Assembly (NCBI GenBank): GCA_956465555.1
Contig: OY101121.1
Span: 62,001 to 126,000 of the forward strand
Source: Nitzschia sp. pyKryTriq1
Lineage: Eukaryota; Bacillariophyta; Bacillariophyceae; Bacillariales; Bacillariaceae
DNA length: 64,000 nt
Reading direction: 5' to 3'
Made by a program: the position numbers and the translations under genes. The stretch's first letter is position 1. Each line of letters starts with the position of its first letter. Below the pieces are notes generated by a model. That model saw only the letters and a list, made by a program, of their open reading frames with translations, did not search any database and was not told the origin of the DNA. Positions 1 through 12,000 of the stretch are shown here, piece after piece.

Positions 1-24
1 GAATAGAGTAGCAGCAACAGCAGC

Positions 25-55
<31 letters not shown>

Positions 56-567
56 CGGAGTCGTTGACAAAGTACAAACACAGGAATGAGGATGATAATA
101 TTATATACAGACAGTATGAGTTTGAGTATGAGTATATATTGAGTATGTCTGTCTCATCAAGAACGGAGATATCATTATTTCAATTTCCGCACTACATATT
201 CCCAAAAATGATGAATCTCAATAATAAGAATGACTGACTGACGAACATTCCAACATTGATTCTTCTACCTCTCCCATCATCCGTTGCCCACGTTTTAGAA
301 GATGTCAAGAGAAAGGAGAAAGAAAGAATGGCTGATGGCGGACTAGCGTCACTGATTGATTGATTGATTGACTGACTGACTGACTACTAGTACGGAGACA
401 ACGCACGACCGCCACTAAAAATCATCGGAGCATCATTATACTCATCGTTGTGGTTGTGGCTCGATCGGAACGCAACGCAACGGAACGGAAGGAAACGAAA
501 TCAGGAAACGGAACGAAAGGAAGCGACATATTCTCTGTTCGTCAGTCTTCTCACAGCAAGAACCAGA
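1..567. other. 5' flank with CAG and GATT/GACT microsatellites
   Basis: No gene is seen here. The segment opens with a CAG/CAA-type trinucleotide run (about 11-53) and later holds a GATT run that passes into GACT (about 355-385). It is the upstream region of the glycosyltransferase that starts at 568. The reading frame of that gene stays open for 40 codons upstream but has no ATG there, so this part is treated as 5' UTR or promoter. Confidence 0.6.
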
Positions 568-3276
568 ATGAAAATGAGGATGGGGATCATGGACCAGCAG
601 CAGCAGCAGCAACAACAACAACGAGATTGTGTGATGTCGTCGAAGAAGAGTTGTTGTCGCCAGTTGTGGTGGTGGTTGTGGTTGTTGTTGCTGCTTCTAT
701 GCTCGTCGTCATCATCATCGGCGGCGGCGACCTTGGAACGAAAGCGTAGCGTTCGTGGGCGATCGATGATCGGAATAGGCAGCAGCAACAGCAACAGCAA
801 CAGCAACGACCTTCTTGTTCGTCCCCCTCGTGGCAAGAGCAGCAGCAAGTCGTCGTCCCGTACTACTACTACTACTACTGGCAAAGGATATGGTGGATCC
901 TCGTCGAACGACATGAGCATGCCAGGCGGCGGCGGAAAAGCGGGCAACAGTGGAAAGAGTGGAAAAGGTGGCTCTTACTCCTCGGCGGATACTATTACTG
1001 GCAAACAACAAGGCGGTAGTAGTACTAGCAACAGTGCTGGAAAAGGTCAATCTCGACGCTTGAAAGCAAATGATGATGATGGTGATGATGATGATGAAGG
1101 CAACGTTGTTTCAAATTTGGAGTCGTCGTCGTCGTCGTCGTCTCAACCACCACCGTCGATGTTGTTGGAGGAGGAGGATGACGATCAGCATCATCATCAT
1201 CATCATCTCTTGGCATTGTTCTCGAGCAAGTTCTACATTTATGATGACCATGCCATTGCTCAATCGAAGCTCGTTGACAAGCTTCGTGCGCTTGGCGAGG
1301 CGGCGTTCGATCAAGCCAGCAAAGATCTGGATCATGTCATTACGGACGCCATGGCGGAATACAACGTCCTCGAACAACTCAAAGAGCATCCTCTTCGGAC
1401 CAAGAATCCCAACCATGCCGAGCTGTTTATTGTTCCAACGCCCGTTACGGAACTCCTTCTCTTTGGCTGTCGCTGGGACGATTGTCTCTGGTACGATGAA
1501 GCCTTTGGCGCCTTGGCCAAGCATCCCATCTTTCGAATGCATCATGGCCACAAGCATGTTCTTTTGTCCTTCAACTGGCTCTCTTTTAACCGCAGATTCC
1601 AAGCCTTCATTCCGGCTCTTTCACGCAGCTACAACTTGTTGAAGAATGTGACTGTCGCTCATCACTTTGATCCATTCGGTGCTGCGAGACTTGCCGCAGT
1701 CCAACAAGATTCCGAGTACGACGCTCTCTTTCCAGAAGAATCTCCGCCCGTCACCAATGCCTTTTCGATCGGACTCGGACTCGGCTACGACAAGACAACC
1801 TTCCCAATGCGTGTTGTGGATTACGAGACGTTCTGGAACAACAATACCAACTTTATGTTTTACCACACGAGCGACCGAGAGTTCTCCTTTGGGACGACCA
1901 AGTACCGCAAGGCCATCTTTCAAGACTGGGCTCGATTGGCGACGGCCCTTCCAGAACAACCTTCTAGTATTGGATTCTCCATTGAGTACAGTGAGTGGTT
2001 GGCAGGGATTACGTCTTCCAAGTTTTGTTTGGTCACTCGTGGGGACACGCCGCATTCGCATTCGCTCTTTTTTGCCGTCCGTGCGGGCTGTTTCCCCGTG
2101 ATCGTCAGTGACTTTTATCCCGAGTACGCCCCGCCGTTCAAGTCCTCTGTCGATATGCGAGACTTTGGCATCTTTATACCGGAAAAGACCTTTCTCCAAG
2201 CACCCATTGATTCTCTTCTGGCCGCTCTTGAGAATCTGCCAGAAGACTTTCTTCGGGCCAAGTTGACCAATCTCACCCGTGCCCAACGAATCCTCTTGCC
2301 GGACCATCCCGACTCTCTCTTTGTCCCAGCCTTGCTTCGCGAAGCCCTGGAGGCTTTCGAGAAGAACACGGATCAAGGAGGAGTACTGTTCGATGCTATT
2401 CCACCACCACGACCTGATATTCTGGAAGACTTTGCCATTTTGAGTGGCTTGAAAGTACCCTACCGAGTTCCTTCTACTCTCCTCCAGAATGACAACAACA
2501 GCACCAAGAAGAAGAACAAGCATCATAATCATGGCCTGCTCGTTGGAGTCTTGTCCATGCCCACGAATCGTAATGCCAGACTTTCGATTCGTCAGACTTG
2601 GGCTGAGAACCGCAAAGGTCAAGTCTTTTTTGTTGTGGCTGGCTTGTGGGAAGTCATTGAAGAGGAGTTTTACGAGCAAGGTGATTTGATCTGGCTCGAC
2701 ATGCCCGAAGACTTTTCTCTTCTCACGTACAAGACCCAGGCGATGCTGCATGCCTTGAATCGTTTCGGGGGCGAGTCGTCGTCGTCCTATGACTACATTA
2801 TGAAGACGGACGACGATAGTTATGTCGGCGTGGATGCGATTCATGATATTTTGGAACGGCACAATAATAATCCAGGATATTGGGGATACTGCATGTTTGA
2901 TGATATTTACCGTTTGCCCTATCGTGATCCAGACCACAAGTACTTTGTATCGAACGAGACTTGGCCGGAAGAATACTTTCCGGTTTGGGCCCAAGGAATG
3001 GGCTTTGTCTTGTCCCGTTCGTTTACTCGATGCGCTTTGGACTTTTTCCCTACCATGAAATTCATGACGATGGAAGATGTCTCGATTGGCATTGCTGCCG
3101 AGCATTGCCAAGTCCCTTGCCAAAGCGATGAATGGCATTCTTGGGACGACGATGAGAAACGATTCACTGCCCCACTACGAGTCGAACATGGTATCAAAGC
3201 CTCGGGTGAAATGCTGTTCAAACACTGGGACAATATGCGCATTTTGAAACGTGGTGAATTTGGCGACTTTGTTTGA
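568..3276 (+). CDS. Bimodular glycosyltransferase, exostosin (GT47) fused to beta-1,3-galactosyltransferase-like (GT31)
   Basis: Single-exon 902-residue protein. The first in-frame ATG is at 568; another at 634 lies just before a short hydrophobic segment (about residues 33-45, LWWWLWLLLLLLC) that would act as a type II signal anchor. Low-complexity Ser/Asp/His sequence follows to about residue 220. Residues about 222-590 resemble an exostosin domain (FYIYDDH start, LFIVPTPVTELL, FCLVTRGDTPHSHSLFFAVRAG, GCFPVIVSD). Residues about 656-890 resemble GT31: LSIRQTWAE, then a DxD-type metal/nucleotide-sugar site in KTDDDSYVG (DDD about 748-750), then an EDVSIG motif (about 836). Both domains are known from Golgi glycan synthesis, so a lumenal Golgi enzyme making a cell-wall or secreted polysaccharide is inferred. 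Acceptor and donor sugars cannot be told from sequence. Confidence 0.88.
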   Translation: MKMRMGIMDQQQQQQQQQRDCVMSSKKSCCRQLWWWLWLLLLLLCSSSSSSAAATLERKRSVRGRSMIGIGSSNSNSNSNDLLVRPPRGKSSSKSSSRTTTTTTGKGYGGSSSNDMSMPGGGGKAGNSGKSGKGGSYSSADTITGKQQGGSSTSNSAGKGQSRRLKANDDDGDDDDEGNVVSNLESSSSSSSQPPPSMLLEEEDDDQHHHHHHLLALFSSKFYIYDDHAIAQSKLVDKLRALGEAAFDQASKDLDHVITDAMAEYNVLEQLKEHPLRTKNPNHAELFIVPTPVTELLLFGCRWDDCLWYDEAFGALAKHPIFRMHHGHKHVLLSFNWLSFNRRFQAFIPALSRSYNLLKNVTVAHHFDPFGAARLAAVQQDSEYDALFPEESPPVTNAFSIGLGLGYDKTTFPMRVVDYETFWNNNTNFMFYHTSDREFSFGTTKYRKAIFQDWARLATALPEQPSSIGFSIEYSEWLAGITSSKFCLVTRGDTPHSHSLFFAVRAGCFPVIVSDFYPEYAPPFKSSVDMRDFGIFIPEKTFLQAPIDSLLAALENLPEDFLRAKLTNLTRAQRILLPDHPDSLFVPALLREALEAFEKNTDQGGVLFDAIPPPRPDILEDFAILSGLKVPYRVPSTLLQNDNNSTKKKNKHHNHGLLVGVLSMPTNRNARLSIRQTWAENRKGQVFFVVAGLWEVIEEEFYEQGDLIWLDMPEDFSLLTYKTQAMLHALNRFGGESSSSYDYIMKTDDDSYVGVDAIHDILERHNNNPGYWGYCMFDDIYRLPYRDPDHKYFVSNETWPEEYFPVWAQGMGFVLSRSFTRCALDFFPTMKFMTMEDVSIGIAAEHCQVPCQSDEWHSWDDDEKRFTAPLRVEHGIKASGEMLFKHWDNMRILKRGEFGDFV

Positions 3277-4574
3277 TCGGCTGGTTGGTTCTTCCGAAAG
3301 AGTGAGTGAGTCTTGATATACTACTACGAGTAGGTAGACTGGTACTGTAAATTCTTATGAACAGGACGACGAGGATCATGATATATTCGATTACCACCAC
3401 CACAACATTATGGAACACAACAATATATATCTACATAGTACTTTTTTAAATTAAGAACTACTCTACTAGTAGTAGAGTAGAGTAGAGTAGAGTAGTAGCA
3501 CACAGGTACCTGTAGTAGTAGTAGGTAGTGCTACTAGCTAGAGAGCCTGCTGGTGGGCAAGAATGCTTCTCATCTTCTTGCACCATGTTCTTGTTGCCAG
3601 CATTCGTACTACTAGTACGACATCAGTAATGTTCATAGTACAGTAGACTAGTAGTACTACTACTACCGGTAGCTACTACTACAGTACTAGCTAGTAGTAG
3701 GGGTCCAGGCACGAGGACAACAAGTACTCTTGTACTCGACTAGAGTAGCTAGTTGTCGTACAGTAGTAGTACTGTCGTTTGTTTTACACCAGGGGTCGTA
3801 CGTAGTCAAAGTCAAAGCAGTCAACAATCATGATTCTTCATTCCACTCTGGGACGACTCACTCATTTTTTATTTAGTCGGGGACGAACGCCCGCACCTAT
3901 GTATGTATGTATAAAGCTAAAGAACAACAACGCACTCACGCACAGACGACAGGAGCTGGCCGGCGCGCCTTAGTCCGCCACACGGACGGACAGATAGTCC
4001 TGGTACAGTACAGTACTGACTCCACGAGATCCAAATTTTCGAACAACGCTATGTACGATGCATAGCTGCGCGCTCCTCCCATTATTCAACCGCCGATAAA
4101 ACAACAACAACTGGTAGTCTAGTGAGTGACCATGGCGGTCGTCGTCGCTCGGTGCGTTGGCCGAGACCCGCCCGACCTCTCGCTCGCCTCTCGCGCCCAT
4201 GCATGCACATGCATGCATGCATCATCGGCTATTATCGGTACAAGTACTGTACCTGGGAATCAAACGCAGGATTCGTCGTCCTTGCTAGCTGATCATCATA
4301 AAAAGGTCTTCCTCTCGTCTCGTCTCGTCTCTTCTCTTCTCTTCTCGTCTCAGCGTCTCATACATTACCCCATCATCTCATTGTATCGGTTTGAGAGGCT
4401 ACTGTAGTAGTAGAAGGCTAGTCTACGGTAGTACGGTAGAAATTAATAGAGGCACAAGAACTTGAGATAATTCGGATACAGCACATACTGTACAGCACAT
4501 ACAGCACATAATACGGCACGCATAATACTACATATTCAAAAACTACTACCACTACTACCACTATCATCATCAGC
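3277..4574. other. Intergenic, TAG/CTA-rich
   Basis: No convincing gene. About 3455-3760 is dense in TAG/CTA trinucleotides and ACTAGT and GTACCGGTAC-like palindromes. A TGCATGCA-rich stretch lies at 4199-4222, and a TCTCG/TCTTC run at about 4315-4350 precedes the SNARE gene. Short open frames here lack domain similarity or an ATG. Confidence 0.5.
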
Positions 4575-5534
4575 ATGAACAATCGGTTGGGAGACATTCC
4601 CAAATGGGCCCTGGAAGACTCGGACGATGACGACGATGCTGCCAATGGTGACGATGACCATAATATCCCCAAGAATAATGAAAGTGGCGGCGATATAGAG
4701 ATGCAACAGCAACAGCAAAACAATAAGACGACAGACTATATGGAAGACTTTTTTCGACACGTCGATAGTATCAAGGCCGATATTGATGCCGTCACCAAAG
4801 CCTCCAAGGATATTGCCAACATTTCCGAACAGTCCATGCGAGCCACCACGACGGCCGAAGAAAACAAGCTTTCCAAAAAACTCAAACCGCTCATTGATTC
4901 GACCAATAAACGTGCCAAGGGATGCAAGAATTTGTTGGGACTGTTAAAGGAAGATACCACGTCGTTGAAAGGACAAGGCAAATTGAATGTTTCGGATATT
5001 CGGTACGTACAACAACAACAACTGCTGCTGTTGCTGCTGCTGCTGCTGTGTTCGTAGTAGTTGTAGACTGCTGTATTCTTGCGTGTACCTTGCATGGCTG
5101 GCTGCTCACATCATGCATCATGCATCATATCTCATCATCCTTCAATTCAATCGTACGTAGTGTTCGAGAAAATATGGTAACGACCTTGACCCGCAAATTT
5201 GTCGATGAAATGAAATTGTATCAACAGGCCCAGCAACAATACAAGACGGATTTAAAAAGCAAGGTCAAACGACAGGTATTGGTCGTCAAACCGGATGCGA
5301 CCGATGAAGAAGTCGATGCGGTCATGAAATCCGAAGGTGGAAGAGATGCCTTGTATAAAGAACGAATCTTGGCGGGGGGCGTCAATGATCAAATCAAGTA
5401 CGTTACGTTTTTTATACTGTATACTGTATACTATACTGTATCACACAAATGACACAAATCACAAAAAGAAGAAGAAGAAGTGCATACATATACTATATAC
5501 AATGTATATATTACAAGTGACGGTTTACTTACCC

Positions 5535-5572
<38 letters not shown>

Positions 5573-6094
5573 ATACACACACACACACACACACACTCCT
5601 GCCGTACCTTTTTTCTCTTTCTCTCATCATTTTTTTACTTTGTTAGAACTACCTACGCCAAAGTGGCCGGCAAATATCAAGACGTACTGACGCTCGAACA
5701 ATCCGTGGCGGAATTGCATCAAATGTTTTTGGATTTTGCCCTATTGACGGAACAGCAGGGGGAATTGCTCGATCAGATTGAATTTCAAGTCAAACAGGCG
5801 GGGGATTACGTCGAAGAGGCCAATGTCGATGTCCATCAAGCCATTGAATATCAAAAGGCGATTCGAAAAAAGCAATGGTACGTTATTCATTCATGTTACG
5901 TGATACCTTACTTTTCATGTCACTACATATACTTGTACGGAATCTCACTCAATCACTCACTATTTCTTTCTTTCTTTCTTTTTACTTTTACTTTTCTTGT
6001 CTCTTCTTCTTTTTTTGTTTTGTCTAGTTGGATCATTTTGATTGCTGTCATTGCCGTGATTGTCGTGCTCTTTGCTATGGGTGTCCTGCCATAG
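4575..6094 (+). CDS. Syntaxin-type Qa-SNARE, four exons
   Basis: Model: exons 4575-5002, 5161-5397, 5647-5877 and 6028-6094 (320 residues). Donors are GTACGT at 5003, 5398 and 5878; acceptors are TAG, TTAG and CTAG. All phases agree. The N-terminus is acidic and polar; residues about 50-220 are helical and match the syntaxin Habc region. A SNARE motif follows at about 255-297, with the zero-layer Gln in LLDQIEFQV, and a single C-terminal anchor (WIILIAVIAVIVVLFAMG) ends the protein. It should act as the target-membrane Q-SNARE in vesicle fusion. The Habc-SNARE-TM layout and length suit a plasma-membrane (SYP1/Sso-like) syntaxin, but an endosomal Qa-SNARE is not excluded. Intron 2 contains CT and CA microsatellites. 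Confidence 0.9.
5539..5596. repeat. CT and CA dinucleotide runs in SNARE intron 2
   Basis: A CT run (about 5539-5569) is followed almost at once by a CA run (about 5572-5596). They lie inside the second intron of the syntaxin gene, upstream of its pyrimidine-rich acceptor. Confidence 0.9.
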
Positions 6095-6842
6095 TAATAT
6101 TCTACTTCTACTACTACTACAAGCTAGTAGAGTAGTAGTAAGAATAATGATAAGAATCATACAGTACAGCTGGTGATGGCATGTGATGTGATGTGATCGA
6201 GGGGACGACGACGACGACGACGCCCAATCGAATGGAATGATGTGATGTAATGTGATGTTTTGTGTGTAACTGAACTGTACGTAGACGACGACTACTACCA
6301 CCACCATTATTTCAGTACGATTACTAAGGACTATACTGTATTAGCAAATGCGTACGAGTAGCATCGAAATTGACCGAAGACTCCACTACCAGACTAGACT
6401 AGACTAGACTACTAGACTACTCTCTCGACGACCCGTGTAAGAGAGCACTCTCTACTATTCGGTCAACTCTTCTACTACTCATACTACTATACTACTACTA
6501 GTAGCCAAAACAAAGCCAGCGAGAAGGACGACTCGATCAACCATTCTGGCCTCTTGTCCTCATGACTGACTGACTGACTGACTGACTCACTCACTGCACT
6601 ATTTCCGGTCACCTTGCGTACCGGTACGAACGATGCACCGGTACTGCACCGCACCTCCAGCACGTTCATTCATTCATTCATTATTTCTTTAGTAGGGACA
6701 GTGGCCATAGCTGTAGCGGACGGACAATAACAAACAGAAAACAATAATCAGCAACTGGAACACTTGGCGAACGACCAAGCAACGAACCTCCAATTTATCC
6801 ATCCATCCATCAATCCATCCATATATGCATTCGTTTCACTTA
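6095..6842. other. Convergent intergenic region
   Basis: Lies between the 3' ends of the syntaxin (+) and the asparaginyl-tRNA synthetase (-). It holds a TGATG-type run (about 6178-6260), ACGACG repeats, GACT tetranucleotides (about 6563-6590) and CTA/TAG palindromic words. No gene was recognised. Confidence 0.5.
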
Positions 6843-8489
6843 CTATACTGGGTACGGAACAATATCTCGGACACTCGTGGTATTGGTCAAGAACATGACC
6901 AATCGGTCAAATCCCATACCCCATCCTCCGTGGGGAGCAGTCCCATCCTTTCTCAAATCGACAAACCATTGCAAAGTCGACACGTCCATATCCTTCTTGT
7001 TCATTTGCTCCAACAATACATCGTAACGCCATTCTCTCATACTTCCACCAAACAATTCTCCAACGAGCGGTGCTAGCAAATCGAACGATTCGCACGTTCC
7101 ATCACCAACTTGTTTCATGTAAAAGGATTTGATATCCGATGGCCAGTGGGTGATAAAAACAAAGGTTCCGAATTTGTGTACCAGGTACTTTTCATGCTCA
7201 CTCTTCAAATCTTCGCCTTGTTTGGGAAGAGTCTGGAACTTGAGTCGGACGAGTTTGCCTTGCTCATTGGGAGCTTGGACTTTGTCTTTGAGGTCTTGCA
7301 ACATGGCATCAATCGCTTCCGAATGCTTGATCCTCACAAATGGCTTATCGAGAAGACTCTTAAGGTATTCTGCATGTCCATGGCATTCCGGGGGTGCGGC
7401 ATGTTTTTGGTTGAGCCAGTTGTATTGTGGCTCGCAGCGTTCGAGAACCGTCCCGACCGTGTGTTTGACAAATCGTTCGGCTTGATCCATCAACTGATCG
7501 AGTGTCAAAAAGTATTGTTCGAATTCTACATGAAGGAATTCCGCCAAATGCTTGTTGGTGTCGGACTTTTCGGCTCGGAAGGATTTCTGGCACGTGTAGA
7601 CGCTTCCCGTTCCCATGGCAATGGCCTCGAGAGGCAACTGACTCGAAACGGTGAGTCCGACTTCGCTGGTAGGCGCCGTAGGTGCCGGTGCAGTTGCAGT
7701 TGCAGAATCGTCAATGGTGAGGGTTTCGACCGATGGTACCTCCTCTGCTGCATCTTGTTTCTTGGACTTTTTGTTCTTTTTGGGAGCATCGTCCTCGGCA
7801 ACAGCAGCCTTGGTGAACATTTGGGGCGAAATCTTAAAGACTTCTCCGGCTCCCTCGCAGTCATTGGCCGTCATAATGTTGGGATCCACCAGAGGCACGC
7901 CCTCGTTGTGGAAGAACTCGTGCACGGCAAAGAGCGCCTGCGATCGAATTTGCATCCACTGCTGAATGAGGGGGGCTCGGAAGCGAGCATGGTAGTGCTG
8001 GCGAAGAGCCTGGGGCTTTTTCAAAATGGACTTTTGGATCGGGTAGGCGACGGGGTCTTTGACGCCACCAATGACCTTGAGCTGCAGCACCTTGACCTCC
8101 ACAGTCTGAGTGGTTCCCTCCGGTGGCTCTGCGACGTAGCCAATGATCTGCACAGAGCACCCGAGGCAGAGCTTGGCGGAATCGTCCAGCTGCTCAAAGG
8201 CGAGGCTCTCGTAGTGCTGCTCGTCGGCAGAGACCGTCGTTTTTGCCAGGTCAAGACCGCTGGCCTCCAGGCCCGCTCCGTAGGTCTTGCCGTCGCTGTT
8301 CTCGGCGTCTTCCTTGACGGCCAGGCAGCGCACCGGAGAGACCGTGGTGCCATCGCCGAGGTCCACAAAGCACAAACTACCAGCGCCCTGCACTCGCACC
8401 GAGTACACCCAGCCGTGCAGCACCACGTAGCTGCCGATCTTGTCGGCCGCCAGGTCGGACAGCTTGGCGAGGCGATCCGGGCTTGTCAT
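6843..8489 (-). CDS. NARS: Asparaginyl-tRNA synthetase (class II)
   Basis: Single exon, 548 residues, start ATG at 8489. An N-terminal OB-fold anticodon-binding domain (YVVLHGWVYSVR ... LCFVDLGDG) is followed by the class II core. Visible motifs are MTANDCEGAGEVFKI, SSQLPLEAIAMGTGSVYT, motif 2 FRAEKSDTNKHLAEF (about 303) and motif 3 GGWGMGFDRLVMFL near the C-terminus. The GAGEVF and HLAEF signatures favour AsnRS over AspRS. It charges tRNA-Asn in protein synthesis. No organelle presequence is obvious, so a cytosolic enzyme is inferred. Residues about 225-280 are a Lys/Ala/Pro/Thr low-complexity insertion ahead of motif 2. The protein ends in PYPV where the family usually ends in FPR or similar. 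Confidence 0.9.
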   Translation of the reverse strand: MTSPDRLAKLSDLAADKIGSYVVLHGWVYSVRVQGAGSLCFVDLGDGTTVSPVRCLAVKEDAENSDGKTYGAGLEASGLDLAKTTVSADEQHYESLAFEQLDDSAKLCLGCSVQIIGYVAEPPEGTTQTVEVKVLQLKVIGGVKDPVAYPIQKSILKKPQALRQHYHARFRAPLIQQWMQIRSQALFAVHEFFHNEGVPLVDPNIMTANDCEGAGEVFKISPQMFTKAAVAEDDAPKKNKKSKKQDAAEEVPSVETLTIDDSATATAPAPTAPTSEVGLTVSSQLPLEAIAMGTGSVYTCQKSFRAEKSDTNKHLAEFLHVEFEQYFLTLDQLMDQAERFVKHTVGTVLERCEPQYNWLNQKHAAPPECHGHAEYLKSLLDKPFVRIKHSEAIDAMLQDLKDKVQAPNEQGKLVRLKFQTLPKQGEDLKSEHEKYLVHKFGTFVFITHWPSDIKSFYMKQVGDGTCESFDLLAPLVGELFGGSMREWRYDVLLEQMNKKDMDVSTLQWFVDLRKDGTAPHGGWGMGFDRLVMFLTNTTSVRDIVPYPV

Positions 8490-9044
8490 TTTCCCTTGCT
8501 TTGCTTTGGTTAATCTATGGGTGTAATGGAACGATAGAAGTAACAATCACAATGAAGGAGCTTGCGACAACAACAACAACAACAACAAAGCCCATATCAT
8601 ATATGTCATTATTCATGGACAAAACGACGACGGCACAAACAACACGACGATGATGACAAACGTGCGGCGATCCGAGTGGCATTGCCGGCAGACGGAGGGA
8701 CCAAAAAATGATGACGTGGACCCCGAAATTCGAGAAGGGGGGAAAGAAGGAGACTAGCTACTGTAGGAGTACTGGAACTACATACGTCGTACGAAGGATA
8801 GTAGTTGATGTTGCTTGTAGACTACTTGTACATTATTGTGGCTTCTCTACTCTTTTAAAGTAGTATCTTGCAGATAGATTTCCACACCGTGCTGGAGACA
8901 TCTCTCGTCCTCGGAAGCTGTCTGGTCGCCACCATGATCCTGGGTCGTCTTGCCCATTGTAGTAGCGCACCACCACACGGCATACTGTACTGCCTGTTAT
9001 TAGTTGCTCGAGAATCCATCCTCTCAAGGAGACTCGCTCTCCGA
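8490..9044. other. AsnRS upstream region
   Basis: Between the AsnRS start and the 3' end of the next minus-strand gene. An AAC trinucleotide run lies at about 8568-8588. No gene is visible, and short open frames here have no recognisable domain. Confidence 0.45.
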
Positions 9045-12000
9045 TCAAGAAAGATTCACTGGTTGCTGTTCATGGTGGTCATCAACTACGACATGACGAC
9101 TCCAAATGTCGATAAAGACTTGCGTCAGATGCCACAATGATACGGACAAGTTGGAATCTGGATCCAGAACAAGACTGACCGGGGCCCAAGAAGGAAGGGT
9201 GTTTTCTTTCTGTGATTTCTGTACACCAGCATCATGATCCTTCAGCAGGTTCCTCCATATCGCCGGCACCATGTCATCACGAAGAGGAATGTGGTGGCGG
9301 AAAGCACCGCTCAAATGTTGATCGCTCATGTTTGGTTTGGCAAAAATGCGAATGGACTCGCGTGGGAAATTCACCAGAAATCGTGGCAAGGCATTCACTG
9401 ACCACGGCATTTCACCATACTTGTGGTAGTTACGTTCTATGATGCGGACCGTGTAGGTGGCGGGTGGTGGTTTCGTTTTCAGACTTTCATCGTTCTTCCT
9501 GCTCGTCGTTTCGTTTTCTTCTACTACCACCAGATCTTTTTCATTTTCTTCTTCGTCTTCTTCATACAACAGAGCGCAAGGCCAGTAGGCCCGATCACCA
9601 TGCGACAAGTAATCTTGAACGTACTTCGATCCATCTCGAGCATATCTTTCCAACATCTCTTCGTCGGACAGCTCCTCATCCGAATCAACAGTGGTGGACT
9701 CATCGACTCGCCAGTATTTCTCATGATCAAGGTAGGTTGGATAGAAATAACACCCTGTAAAAAGATACGGATGGTCGATTTCGGAACGTAAATCGTGCGA
9801 GACAAACATATCGAGCCCATGGTAGTGGTCGTAATTGAGTTCTTTGACAGACTTGTAGTAGTACTCGCGCCTATCATCGTCAGGATCAGTATCATTCTCA
9901 CCACGTGATGGTGGTGCCCAAGAAGCTACGTGCGCCGCCCAGGCTTCCTCCCACTCTTCGCCGTAGTCCATAAAGACCTCTTCTCCGGGTTCAATATCCC
10001 GCAAAGCGACAATTTCCAACGAAAGTCCGCGGCCTTCTCCTTTGGCCATGTCGTCAATAGTCATTGTAAGCCAAGTAGGCGTGTCGGGATCCCAACCAGA
10101 TGCCCATTGAAATTTGGCATTGGGACCCTTGGGGCCACACTCCTTTTTGCGATCACTGCAGTGATTCACCAAAATCGCATTGGTATCAGGACATATCAGT
10201 AAGCTTGTGTCATTGTGTCCGAAGCAGTAATTGAGTAAGAGTTGCGTTCCCTGCGGTTTGCCATTGTCGTCGAACATAGTCAAGATCCGACGGTCGGTGA
10301 TCTGGATCGAGGGAGCTGGTACCACTAAGTCACCCTTGCGAATACGATGCTGCGCAAAACCACCTTGCCCTGCCTGTTGGATGGTCGACTTGCCCGGAAT
10401 TAAATGTTCCACGCACATGCCATTATCGCGAATCCAGTCGACAGTACGACTTTCCGTCAGCAGCATTTCTTCTGCAATGGCCCGAACAAAAAGGTTGTGG
10501 TTTGAAGACTTTTCCACGATACGCTTCAACTGCGCCGAGTTTCGAGGCATGAGTTGGGCCAATTGGGGGGACATGCCCGGTCGCACTGGGTCGAATTCCA
10601 AATCATCCGGTATCGCGTCTTTACTACCAGCTTCGCGCACGAGAGTCCTCCAAACATTATCCAGCAACCGTCTGGCTTCTTGGTAATGGCCCATCATTGG
10701 GAGAGCTTGTGCCCATTGGGGATACGAATGTAGAACCCCGTCGGAATCTTTGGCCCCACCAGGTGAAATAGACCCGCAATACCCATAGTTCAAGAAGAGC
10801 TCCGAGCCCGCTGTTTTTGTTTTGTGTTTGCATGTTGTTATGGAAATTTCAATTGAAGAAACAATACAAAAGATTGATAAGACAACAAAAACAACAAACC
10901 AATGAAACAATAATGAAAGTCGTAGTAGCAAGGCAAGAATGATACAAACGTCGTCGTTGTTGCATTCTCGATATCGCCACTGGCGATGCATACATGCATG
11001 CATGTATGCATCGCCACCACGACAACAACAACATACCAGTAACATGCCGATTGGCCAAAAAGATCCGTCCACGATGATAGGAAAAGGCCCCGGCACCTGG
11101 GTCCGTGTAACGATTGAGTAAGGAATCATCATATGGCGATTCTGGATATTCATGAGTGATGGAACCCAAAGCACAATGGTGATTCGGCAAAGCTCCAACT
11201 GTGGTGTGTGTGTGTGTGTGTGTGTGTGTAAGCAATAACAAGAACAACAACAGCATTTCGCGAACAAGCAAGCAAGCAAGGGTCGGAACGAAGAAAGCGA
11301 ATGGTGAGCAGAAAATAAGGAACGGCGTCAAGAAGAAGTCCTCCTGTGGCTCTGGCTCTTCACTCTACTACCGTCGTAGGATCCAAAAAAAATGTAGAAA
11401 TCATAAAGCGGCGAAAAACAATAAAACCGAACGTACAGGTAATTTGATAATCCATCACATCTCCCATGTTGCTTATGTCAAGGCAAGGGGGCAGAGTATA
11501 CATGAAAGCGGCAAGCGAAAACAGTGAGCGCATCATGATCATCCTACAGTAATATCTTTTGTTGGATCTTTCTTCTTCCTCCCGCCCCAACACACATAAT
11601 CACACATTCATCCCCCCATACACGCATACATACATACATACATACATACATGCATACCTTTCAAATCCAACATGATCCGGAACCCCTCTTCCCCACCAAT
11701 AATGATCAAAGGTATTGAGCAATTGATTCCTGGCGGCCAATAGGTTGTGGGGCGTATTGCGCCAAGTGTCGACCACGGCAATGGATGGGCCGTCCGGGGT
11801 ACCGGGAGGCCCGGAAAGAATGGGCTGTCCTTTTGCAATGTCTCGCGTTGTGTACACCCCAAATCCCGTATGTCCCTTGAGGGATGATCTCGCCATGTAA
11901 ATGCTGCCTGTGACATTATGAGCGAAAAAGTAGTAGTATGGCATGCATCACGAGAATTGGTAGTAGCGGCAATGTTGTGAAAGGAGTCAGGAGACGAAAA

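Noticed and set aside
1621-3138. 505-codon minus-strand frame inside the glycosyltransferase gene
   Set aside because: Antisense shadow of a conserved coding region; the plus strand carries the clear motifs.
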